Assembly: GCA_037447605.1 (NCBI GenBank)
Contig: CM074805.1
Span: 3,713,320-3,777,319, forward strand
Direction of reading: 5' to 3'
Length of the DNA stretch: 64,000 nt
From: Zygnema circumcarinatum
Taxonomy: Eukaryota > Streptophyta > Zygnematophyceae > Zygnematales > Zygnemataceae
Numbering within the stretch: the first letter of the stretch is position 1; every line of letters starts with the position of its first letter. The position numbers and the translations under genes are program-made. A model generated the notes under the pieces. It was not told where the DNA came from, did no database searches, and saw only the letters and a program-made list of their open reading frames with translations. Positions 35,607-45,699 of this stretch are shown here, piece after piece.

Positions 35607-38600
35607 TTGGTATCGAAAGCCGCTGCTAAGTGCCTTCTTCTTTGGGAGAACCTAGTGGGTCACGCGACTCACTCGTCGCCTGAGGGGACCCCAAATTTCT
35701 GCCAGCCACTTCCACCTCCCCGCTCCCTGACGAGGAGAGATTTGAGGAGAATCCCTGAGATTACGCCTGGCCCCTATGGAGGGGTTTCAGTCTCGAGCCC
35801 ACGGTGACCAAGGTCACTCCGTGAGGCTACCGCCTCTTCCTTTCACTCCAACCGGAGCCCGTGGCTCCGGTAGAAGCCTCAACTGGGCCCTACCCCATGA
35901 TCGGGGCCCACATCACCGTGGGCGCGGCCCAGAAGATGAGGAACAGGATTGAGGATTTGGGGAAGAGCGTGAGGGAGCAGAACGTGAACACGTTGAGCTG
36001 CTCAAGGAAGGTGGACGACATGGAGCTCACGGTCCGCCGTCTGGTGGACACGCTCCAAACGGAGTTCCGGAGCCTTTCTACGTGTTCCGCGATCGGTGAA
36101 GGTATGCCCAACCCTCAGCCGAGGCAAAGTGATGCATCAGGTCCCGGAAGGGGTTAGGTAAACCACTCCGTGGCGCTGTCATTCCATGCCTCAACCGGGC
36201 TGCTCTGGCAAACCGGCAGAAGTCCGACCCCCGGTTTTTCCACTGGGGAAGTCACCCTCACGGGTGGAAGTAACCACCCAAGAAGGGGGGACCCCCGGCC
36301 GGGTACTGCCGGGGCAGGAGATCCCAGCCCCTGATCAAGCCTCAAGCAACCCATCGAGGATGGCCGACGAATCGGCCAAGGTGGCCCCCTCTTTCCTTTG
36401 GGCGAACATTCTACCACGGATCACTTCGACGAGCAGCGGGTTGGCCAAACGGTGGCTACCTTCTCGGTGACCAATCGCCCTCTCTCTCCAAAGGTAAGCT
36501 TTGTTATTCCAAAGACTCGTGAGGGAGCCGCATACCGTGGTGTATGAGGGCCTCTCGCTGAGATTGGGACGCCCATTGGGATAAGTTCGAGTTGAACTTC
36601 CCATCAAACACTTTGGGTCTTTGGATCCCACTGAGGTCTGGATAAGTTTCAACATGGTCCAAACCGGCAACAAGCCAAGGCCATGAGACTCCGCGACAAG
36701 TGGTGCCCCAAATCACCACTCACAAGCTCGACAGTTGAGTTCTTTTTCACTTTAGGAATGGCTAAAGCCACACCGGTGGTGCCAGCTTACACAACCCACC
36801 TGACCAAACCGTGGGACCCCCACACTCGGCCGCACTTTGATGCCTATTCGCTGACACCGCCGCAGCGCATACCCTTCCCGACCCCGCCAGAGGTCGGGCT
36901 ATCGACAGGTCGGGAAGGCGGGAGCCCGCCCCGCCAAACCGGGCAGAAAGAACAAGCGAAGCAGCCGAAGTGGCTGCCTCGCCCACCCACCGCGACGCCG
37001 CAGGTTGACTCCGTGAGGAAATGGAGAGAAGATGCAACTGAGAACAAGTGCGTTTCCGCTGCCGCAAGGAGGGGCACAAGGCCCGGGATTGCCCTCTGAA
37101 CACCAAGGACAAGAAGGGCAAGGGGCCGGAAAACCCCAACCCACCAGCAGCTTAGGGGTCGTTGCTGGTGGACATGCTAGGTTAGGGGGAGGGATGGAGA
37201 CTGCTGCCAGGACTAGGGGACATTTGTTTCTTAAAACCTCGGACATTCTAAATTGGCTGTGTGCCTTTGGGAATGCACGACTTTGTGTTTGATGCACCGC
37301 TTTCCATTTCTCCCCTCGCCAATCGTGAGTGACCTCTTTCCGGGTTGCATGGATGTGGCCGATGCATGGTCAATGGACTGCTTATCCTCAATGTCATGGG
37401 TACGATGTCTTGGTGAATTGTGCCATGAATACCGGCATGCCGCGCGGACACATCCCATATGCCCCAGGCCAAGATGCCGTTCCTCAAAGACATGGCAAGC
37501 CAGACTCTTTCCCCGCCACTTTGGCGGTTGGTGAAACAATTGAGGAAAGGGGCACACGCAGTAAGAGATGGAAGGATCCACCGCCTTGCCGTTGGCTCAC
37601 CCTACACATTGCGTGGAGGACGGTCATACCAACCTTCTCGTGACATATAGCGCGCATCTATGTTCCACCTTGGGCCTATCGTACATGACCTTTCATATCG
37701 GGTCAGCCTAATGGCCACCAACAGCTTCTATCAAGTAGATACCGGGCAGATGCTAATCTTTGTTAGTTCTCGCTCACCCGTAGATTTGCTGACCATGCAT
37801 CTCCCCATTCGCAGTGTTACTTTCGATGGACGCGAAGGGCCGACTGTAGCGTCACACTCAAGATCAAGTCTAATTCACCCGCGCCGTCTTCTAACACAAC
37901 CGCCCCCGTAACATGTTATTTTGGGAGTGCTTGGTTAACCATGGTCAAAGCACAAATGGACTTTTTCGTCTCCATATTGCATTCTCGCATAAAGGGTGAC
38001 AGCGGCTTACCTCGCACTCCCTCGCAGCCACATCCTTCAAGCACGCTACCGCTCCTTATTCGTGCTCAGCCTATGCAATTGGCCAAAGCAAAGTATGGAA
38101 GGTTGCACCTTGTTCATGGTGTACGTCATGGCAGCCCAATTTATGATGTTCATGACTTAAGATCGTGAATGGCAGATTATTCACGGATGTGCTCTCGCCT
38201 ACCACCCAAAAATCCAACCTTTGTTGGATGAGTTCGTGGATGTTTTTCGTACCGACCTAATTTTCCAAAGAGGGTTGCCACCATCTAGAGGGTGGGGCAC
38301 ACAATCCTCTTGAGCTCGAAAGCAAAGTCACTTTGAAGGCCGATCTATCGGTTAAGCCCGAAAGAAACCGAGGAGATGCGAAAGCAGTTGGCAACTTTAC
38401 GTGACAAGGGCTGGATAGAACCCAGTCAAAGCCCCTTTGGGGCGCCCATCTTGTTTGTTGGGAAGAAAGATGGTTCGCTGAGGATGTGCATCGACATCAT
38501 GACTCAACAAGATCAATCGAAAGAACCGCTTCGCTTACCACGCATTGATGATCCGCTGGATCGCCTTCACGTGCCAAAGTATTTACATCACTTGATCTTG

Positions 38601-41084
38601 CTCAGGGGTACCATCAGATCCGCGTCACGGAAGCTGATGTGCCAAAAACTGCGTTCCGGACGCCAATTGGTCATTTCCAATATAAGGTATTGCCCTTTGG
38701 ATTGACTAATGCTCCGGCGACTTTCCAGGCTGTCATGAACGAAATGTTCATCGGCATGGACGAGTTTGTTTTGGTTTACCTCGATGATATCCATGTCTTC
38801 AAGAAGACGTGAGGAGAACATCTTGAACACGCTCGAAAGTGTTTGGAGACCGAGAAACACCGCTTATGCCAAGAGGAAGAAGTGTCACCATGCAACGTGA
38901 AATTGCTTTATCTTGGGTATATCCTCACGATCGTATTCTAATTCGATCCCGCTAAAGTTTTAGACACTTACGCCACCACTGACTTGCATCAGCTTGGAGG
39001 TCTTTTCTGCCATAATTATTTTCGTAAGTTCATCCAAGGGTTTAGTAAGTTGGTTACCCTTGACTAATTTGACACGCCCGGTGTCCTTTACATGAACCCC
39101 AATGATGCATTCGGCTGCGTGCCATGCACTTTGTGCCAATGCGACCCACCGCTTAGCGACCCGGCCCAAGCTTCATGAAGTGGTTTGTGATAAGCTTCGA
39201 TTCGCTTTGGGTGCCTTGTTTCAAGGTGGCCAACCTTTATAAAAAGGAAATGCAAATGAATCCGCTGAAATAACTATTCTCGTTAACGGAACAGAACTCA
39301 AGCAGTAGCGGGTCCACGCTCGGTGACATGGCGGTGCTATTTAGAGGGGCGTCACGCCGTCACCGACCACCGCCGCCGACGTTTTCAACCCACCGCACTG
39401 CTTCAGCGCGTTGTACTGGTTCTGAAGTTCCTCCAAAGGTTTGACCGCCGCTGGGTTTATCGCCCTGGGCCGAATGTGAAAGGTAATCTTACCGAAGTAG
39501 GCGCTCGCATCTTGCCCGGGATGGTGCGCCGTACTCGGTGTTGGTGGAACGAGATGACGTGAGGTGAGGGGCCGCCAACCCCGACCTTCCGTCTCCAGTG
39601 ATGCTTTTGTCATAGATCCCTCCACTGACGCTAGCTAACCCTCCCCGCTTCTCTCCTCGGGACATCTCTATTGTATGATCCGTGAGGGGTATACTGCGAT
39701 CCTTGTTCCCGATGGCCAAGCAATGGCTATGGGTGACAAAGTGGTGTCTAAGGACGGATTTTGGGACCACGGCCAGCAGTTGGTCGTGCCCAAGGCCGGG
39801 ACTGTACGGCAGCTCATTCTGGGTGAGCTACATGATCCTCCGTACCGAGGTCACATGGGAGTTGCCAAAACCTGTGAGGCATCAGCCCGAGTTCGTGGCC
39901 TCGACTCGAGGGATGTGAAAGCGCATGTACCGCTTGTCCAACTTGGCTAACGAAATAAAACCCCCGCGACCGGCAGATCCCCGCTACCGCAACCCTCACA
40001 CCTCTTTCGAAATGGGACGTTGTGGGTATGGACTCATCACGATCTTCCCCGCGGACACCTCGGGGCATGACTCATCCTCGCTTTGTCGATCGGGTGCCAA
40101 AGAAGATGGTGCATTTTGCACCAACTACTAAGTCAGCTGGGGCCGACGAGATTGCACGGTTGTATGTTGACAAAGTGTGGAGCCAGCATGGTCTTCAGTC
40201 AGAAATTGTGTCTGACCGTGATCCACGATTCACCGGCCATTTTTGGACGGAAGTGCTCAAAATCGCGGGACCAAGGTGCGTTGAGTACAAAATTTTCCAC
40301 CGCTAAACCGATGGGTTTATCGAACGGGTGAACAGTCCTCGAGGATTACCCGCATTATGTGGGACCCACCGATGGGTGATGAACCGCCCCGCTGGCTGAA
40401 TACGCCATCAATAATGCTTACCAGGAGTCCATTGGTACCACCCCTTTCTTCCTGAACTTTGGTCAGCATCCCCTAAATCCCCTGCAACCAAGGGATCAGC
40501 CCCCTGATCCGTGGAACATGGGCGTCCACAGAACCCCCGACCCTTGGAAGCTGAGAGGGACTGATGGGACTCAACCTCCCGCAGTCAGATCTTTTGTCCG
40601 GCTAATGTCCGAGGCGCTGCAGAGGGCACGGCAGACCCTGCTAGCGGCCCAGTCGCGACAAAAGGCCTATGCTGACCGTCATCGTACCCAACTCACCTTC
40701 CGTGAGGGGCTTATGAGAGGTGTTGCTGGCACGCTTAACTTGGAGACTCAAAGCTTGGCGGCGAACACGAAGCCGGCCCCCGCTTCATGACCTTAAGGTC
40801 GCGGAAGCTTAATCAATGATGTCGCTTACAGGTTGGACTTACCATCCCACGTGAAGGTGCATCCGGTCTTTCATGTGGGCTTGCTAAAAGTCTACCGTAG
40901 CGATGGGAGGATCCAGCCACCTCCCCCACCAGTGGAACTTGAGGGTGAACTTGAGTATGAAGTTGAAACCATTCAAGCCCACCGTCTTGTGAGAAAGGGT
41001 CGATCTTCCCGTCACGAATACCTCGTGAAGTGGTTGGGCTATGGGGTTGAACATAGCACATGGGAAGCCGAGGGCAACTTAACC
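35607..41084 (+). mobile_element. Ty3/gypsy chromovirus remnant, plus-strand copy
   Basis: Order: primer-binding site 35608-35620; gag from about 35861 (coiled-coil-like N-terminus, NRIEDLGKSVREQNVNTLS) through about 37158 with a CCHC zinc knuckle near 37050-37085 whose first Cys is out of frame; unknown spacer 37170-37650; protease region with QVDTGQ near 37730; reverse transcriptase 38376-38810 ([19 protein letters not shown], then YLDDI near 38777); H2C2 finger 39675-39950; integrase core 40022-40310; C-terminal part 40518-41084 with a chromodomain (EYLVKWLGYGVEHSTWEAEG). The chromodomain places it among chromoviruses. Frames are broken many times by indels and stops. The 3' LTR is not seen after the N gap. 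Confidence 0.87.
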
Positions 41085-41094
41085 NNNNNNNNNN
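41085..41094. other. assembly gap (10 N)
   Basis: Ten N bases directly after the chromodomain of the plus-strand retroelement. Confidence 1.
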
Positions 41095-41624
41095 GGCGCG
41101 GGGTCCGACTGACAGTCCGTCCGTACCAACGGTAACCCGTAATTCTACGGACGACGGTTACGTTCCAAAACGTAAGGAAGATGTGGTCGGGATTCCGTGA
41201 TCCCTCGACCACATCGGCGACGCGATACGTATATGTCTCAGTATACCGCGCCGCATCGAACCCTTGCAACCCTCGCAAGGTTCGATCCCAGGACCCTTCC
41301 CGGTCCTAGGTGGTCCCCGACGCCTTGGCCACTCGGCCCGCGCCCGGGGTGAGAGTACTAGGACGGAGCGCGCCCTAAGTACACCTCCCGTGGGTGACTG
41401 TAGCGTTTCGCTACACATTATAAGCATGAGTGTTCAGTGTTATCCGCCTCTCTCTCCATCTCTCTCTCTCCCCACTCTCCCTCTCCCCCCCATATATACA
41501 CGTAGAAAGGAAAAAGGAGGCAGCTGCATACTACCTCGCATGCTCACTCAACCTCAGAACCATCTGACCATCCGAAACCATTCAGCTACGCGAGTGGAAA
41601 AAGGCCCAAAAAAAAGCTTCCTCC
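41095..41624. other. sequence after the retroelement, no gene
   Basis: Includes a hairpin-rich stretch at 41255-41300 (ATCGAACCCTTGC facing GCAAGGTTCGAT) and a CT-rich simple repeat at 41443-41490. The expected 3' LTR was not recognised. Confidence 0.4.
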
Positions 41625-41795
41625 TGGGAAGTCCCGGTGTCGCACCCACACCTTTTACTCTTTTCTTTCATTTTTGGAAATGGTCAAACATCAACATCGA
41701 TGGTGTGACCAATCATGTTGGACATTGTCCTTGACCTGTTCTTGGCTGACGTCACAAGGTGACGCCTTGGCAGACTGCTTGTCTCTGTTGAAGCA
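41625..41795 (+). repeat. duplicate of the 5S 3' end and its flank
   Basis: Nearly identical to 28117-28285. It begins with the last about 25 nt of 5S rRNA (GGGAAGTCCCGGTGTCG) and continues through AAACATCAACATCGATGGTG, CATGTTGGACATTGTCC and TGACGTCACAAGGTGACGCC. The two copies diverge after TTGTCTC. Confidence 0.85.
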
Positions 41796-42226
41796 GGGGA
41801 CTGTTCGCTGCCTCCGGCAACACCTCGTGTGTCGCCCTCCACGGGAACTCGTGTTCCCACTGATGATGACATTTCCACTTTATCACTCTCAAGGCTCTAT
41901 CTCAATTCAATCATCGCCCATAACTCACAAAAAGAATATCAGAGATAAGCACAGCGGATAACAACTGAGAGAAGTGTAGGAGAAAGCTCACGGCTCTAAA
42001 ACTCCTTATATGAAATGTCCACCCACATGAAGTTCTCCCACCAATATGCTAGTTCTCTTACTCACTACCTCACGACACAAGTAAGGCAGCCCAGCAACAC
42101 GAGCAGGCACAGAATAAGAAACTAGTGTGGTTTTTTTCTACATAGTAAAACTAATCACTATATACTTTAACATGGCGCTGTGACGTGACATGTGCCGCCA
42201 TTGCCAGTCCTTGCAAACCGGCCGAG

Positions 42227-42251
42227 CGGCGCACTGAGACTCAGTGCGCCG
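42227..42251. repeat. perfect 12-bp palindrome with 1-nt centre
   Basis: CGGCGCACTGAG (42227-42238), one A, then CTCAGTGCGCCG (42240-42251). It sits exactly at the left edge of the duplicated R1 segment. Confidence 0.9.
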
Positions 42252-42254
42252 TTT

Positions 42255-42447
42255 GTTCATGTACATGTGATGACATCATCGCCATCGTGAGCTCAATGCC
42301 ACTTCCTCTCTCCAAGCAGGCCACGAAGACAAGTTTGGTCTCAAGGTCACTGACAGAAACAGAAACATAAAGCAAAAACAGTTTATTTTTTTAAACAGCG
42401 ATTTCGGATTTTTTTTTTTTGGAAAGCCAAAATCCTTAATTTCTTAT
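42255..42447 (+). repeat. second copy of the 27437-27635 segment (family R1)
   Basis: Same orientation and almost identical sequence: TTCATGTACATGTGATGACA, CAAGTTTGGTCTCAAGG, ACAGTTTATTTTTTTAAACA, CAAAATCCTTAATTTCTTATG. Homology stops at 42447. Confidence 0.9.
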
Positions 42448-42499
42448 GTGTTCAATGTAATTGGTAGTAGGGGTAAGTCTTTCATTTGTCTTCGGGTGC

Positions 42500-43150
42500 T
42501 TTGTTGAGCTGTTGGTTCTTCGTGGTTCCCCCATCTTAACTTTGTGCATGCACATGTGATGGCATGGCCACATGGCGAGACCAATGCCAATTTTTCCTCT
42601 CGTTCTCATTCCACCTGCAAAACGATTCATGGGCTATGAATTTTGTCGTCCAAGGTCAAATTTCATTGGGCCGCAAATTTCAGGATCACGGCTTTTGTGG
42701 ACTCCAGTAGCGTGTGCGACGCAAAAAGAAAACATTGTGCCAGCCGGGAATCGAACCCGGGTCTGCACCGTGGCAGGGTGCTATTCTACCACTAGACCAC
42801 TGGCACTTGCTGTATACTCATGGTGACCAATGTATTTTATTTGTTTCTTTAGTCAAGTTAACCCCGCCATCTCGTAGCTTTTGTCCCTTTCACGTTGGTT
42901 AGCCAAGCGGACCATCTTGAGACCATCATGCTCTGATTGCCGCGATTGACTTGCTGCGAATTATCAGACAATAGCGATCGCGTTCCAATTAGAATAGACA
43001 CGCTTGTAGGATCCATGATCTGTTTGGGCTAAGAAAAAAAAATGAAGCTTTTGATCCCATAGCAACGGCAACAACAACATGGCTCTAAATGGGCGAGGAA
43101 TGGCATTGGTCTCACAATGGCGAGGCCATCGAACGTGCATGGAAAAAGGG
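42500..43150. repeat. fold-back pair of family R1 enclosing tRNA-Gly
   Basis: Left arm about 42500-42600 (TTCGTGGTTCCCCC, GTGCATGCACATGTGATGGC, GAGACCAATGCCA) and inverted right arm about 43081-43150 (TGGCATTGGTCTCACAATGG, CGAGGCCATCGAACGTGCAT). The roughly 480-bp loop holds the tRNA-Gly gene at 42736-42806. Confidence 0.6.
42736..42806 (-). tRNA. tRNA-Gly (GCC), second copy
   Basis: Reverse complement gives the same 71-nt sequence as 26848-26918, with the same anticodon GCC and intact stems. The 3' flank on the minus strand (AATGTTTTCTTTTTGCGTCG) resembles that of copy one and provides a T-run terminator. Confidence 0.96.
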
Positions 43151-43302
43151 TGAGCGTGAAGAACGAAATGTAAAAAGGCAGCCAATGGCCAAAGGAGGAA
43201 AGCGAATGCCGCGAGCATAGCGTTGCTAGAGAGCAGCCGCAAAGCTCGCCAAATGTGGCGCAAATTCTCTATGGAGGAGCAGAAGGGGCGATCAACAACG
43301 TG

Positions 43303-43362
43303 TGCGCCTCCTCCTCCTCCTCCTCCTCCTCCTCCTCCTCCTCCTCGTCCTCCTCCTCCTTC
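43303..43362. repeat. (CTC)n trinucleotide microsatellite
   Basis: CCT/CTC repeats with one interruption, followed at 43407-43417 by a poly-G run. The long Ser/Leu/Pro frames over it are repeat artefacts. Confidence 0.9.
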
Positions 43363-43427
43363 GGCCCGCAGGGAAGCACAACCCTCTCTGCTGCCGTACC
43401 GTGTGGGGGGGGGGGGGTGCGACCGCC

Positions 43428-43956
43428 ATGGCTGCCTGGGCGGGACTAGCACCTGCCCCCTCCCTCGCCTCGCTGCAGGTGCGCGTGCCGGGACTCGAAC
43501 CCGGGTCTGCGCAGGGATGCCGGGCCGGGCCGGGGCACGTCCAACGACTCCAACGATCCGTACGGCTCGTACGTGTCCCGGCCGGCGGAGGCGGGGGACC
43601 GGCGGGGACCGCCGGGGACCGACAGGGCGAGCGGGTGGAAACAGGGCGGCCCTCTACTCTCCTCTTCTCTCCCTCGGCCTCCCTCTCCCTTTGTCTCCCT
43701 CCCTCCCTACCTCTCCCTCCCTCCTGTCCAGCCTCGGCCTCGGCCTCCGCCGCCCTCGCGATGCCCCTCCGCCCGCCGGTTCCTCGCGCCTCTCTCGCCC
43801 CCCTCGCGGCGCGCGCTCAGGCCTCCGCTTCACTTCTGCACTGCGGAGCCTTCGGCGGGAAATTGAGCAAGAGAATGGGCCTGGAATTGGAGGGGCAGAA
43901 GTCAGAGCAGCCTGGTCTATGAGGAAGGTGGGGAAACTTGCCTGGAACACGGTAAA
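43428..43956 (+). CDS. GC-rich open region, possible 5' exons of an unrecognised gene
   Basis: Begins with a Kozak-like GACCGCCATGG and a short Ala-rich frame ending at a possible donor (CTGCAG-GTGCGC). A second stretch reads SNDSNDPYGSYVSRPAEAGD around 43540-43600. A third reads SALRSLRREIEQENGPGIGG up to a GTAAAA donor at about 43957. Frames differ, so splicing would be needed. No family is recognised. It could equally be a CpG-island-like promoter without coding function. Confidence 0.2.
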
Positions 43957-45699
43957 AGCAGAAATCGGTCTGGAAAGGGAGAAATTAAGCAAACTCGTGT
44001 TGTTTCGTGTCTTGCTGGTCTATCGAATGTTAATGGAAAATAGTTAAGGCAGAATTTCTAAGCAAGTAAGCGCTATATGCGGAATTTTTTATATGGCGCA
44101 TGCGACAGAATGTTGTCGCGCCAAATGAAGAAATTTAACGTTCATACTCCTGCAAATTGGCGTAACCACTTCGAAAAGCAACAGAGTACAGGTCTGGTGG
44201 GTTTTGTAAGCGATGCATCAACTGGGTTTAGTTGTAATCTATTTAAATGGAATGCAAATGGTAGGTCAATGTCAAGGCAGGTAAGCTCTGGAGAGACAAT
44301 TAGTGTTTTGTTTTTCACAAGATTTTTGAAGGAGAGAAGTGAGGAGCGAAGCTGAGGGAGTATCGTCTAGACTTATTTCTTCGACGTGATTTATAACGCA
44401 AATGCAACTAATTTTGATAGATTTTTTCTGTATTATCTAAGCTGATTAGTCGAAAGGTGAAGTCGGACGAGTCGATATAAAATTTATAACGTTTAGTTAC
44501 TGAAGGAATTCAACCTTCTCGGAATGTGGAATTTCCTTTGATGCACAAGCATGATTTCCATCGAGCATGAGCTTCTCTGTAGTGGAGACTAGCCGATGTA
44601 ATTCTGGGCCTAAGCCTTTCTTAGCACGTAGTTGCTCTTTTTGGTTTGCAGTTAACTCACTGGACTTCAAAATATAACACTTTCATATATCATGCTCTTC
44701 TACAAATTTATTTTGTAGATATAAGACAACTTTTCTTACCACTGGCACGAAAACCTTGACCTGCACTACAGTCAACCACAAACATAAAAAAATGGATAGA
44801 CCCGTCTGTCACGTGGTGGCTAGCTTAACTAATCGGCATTTGAGCTTTCCATATAGGTTATAGAGAGGCATAGGTTTTGTGTGAGTGCCAACCTACCTGT
44901 AACGGACTTTACGTGGAAGATAGCGATTCCGCTGCACCTTCTAGAAGCACCCATTTTAGCTTTAGTGCCCTCATGGCTTGCGGCTACTTTTAATCACTTA
45001 TCTGCCCTCTAAGCGCCCCTTTCATTCAAGAAGAGAGCGCGTAAGGTAACCTTTGTCTAATAGGGGACAATCCTTTGCTTCAGTGCCACATGCAATTTTG
45101 GCATTTGTGGTTTCCCTTAGACGCTTTTGAACCTCCTTCTTTCCCCTACTTCACCGACTAGCTAGTTATGTGACGCCCCCTCTCGCTTCAATGCGCCCAT
45201 TGCAAGCCCTCCACTTAACTCCTTTTTTCCATATATTTTGATCGGCTCCCTGCAGGGTATCTGTGCTCCCCCATGCTTCGCCATGCTCGCTCTTTGGACC
45301 ATTCCATGCGCTTGCCTTGTGTGCTTCCATGAGTTCCCCTGACCCAAGTTCAACTCTCCAGCCGCCGCCACGTGGCGGTGTGGAAGCTGCTGCACTCGGA
45401 GCCCCCCTCGGGGTGTCTCCCTCTGTTGGCCCATCGTCTCCCACTTGGGTACAATGTCCCTTCCTCACCCTAAAGCTTCTGCTTTTGGGACTACTTCAGA
45501 TAGGCTTCCTTAGCTTGTGATTCGCAGTTCAGATGCGAAATCTGAGGGGCAGCCTTGCGCTGCTGTGGGTTAATGTTAATGCCTGTATGTTCTAGAAGCT
45601 TTGTTGAGGAGTTAGTTATGTGAGCAATCGTCTTTGTTTCTTCGGGGAAAATGTCAGGATACCACGACTAAATAATTTGCGTGTTATGTCTGCGATTCG
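43957..45699. other. intergenic
   Basis: AT-richer up to about 45,150, then mixed. GCCACGTGGC palindrome at 45364-45373. Short open frames only; no supported gene. Confidence 0.45.

Noticed and set aside
36504-36719. gag-like peptide (RPKVFDGKF) on the minus strand inside the plus-strand element
   Set aside because: Plus-strand frames over the same bases also look gag-like (DPTEVWISFNMVQTG) and agree with the orientation of the primer-binding site and zinc knuckle, so the minus reading is a shadow.
41230-41345. possible type II tRNA (Leu/Ser-like D arm GGCCGAGTGGCC on the minus strand)
   Set aside because: The remaining arms do not fold as a tRNA and the ends do not pair; better described as several hairpins.
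43481-43515. tRNA 3'-half-like sequence on the minus strand (T arm CCGGG-TTCGAGT-CCCGG)
   Set aside because: No matching D arm, anticodon arm or 5' acceptor strand upstream, so not a tRNA gene; at most a fragment.
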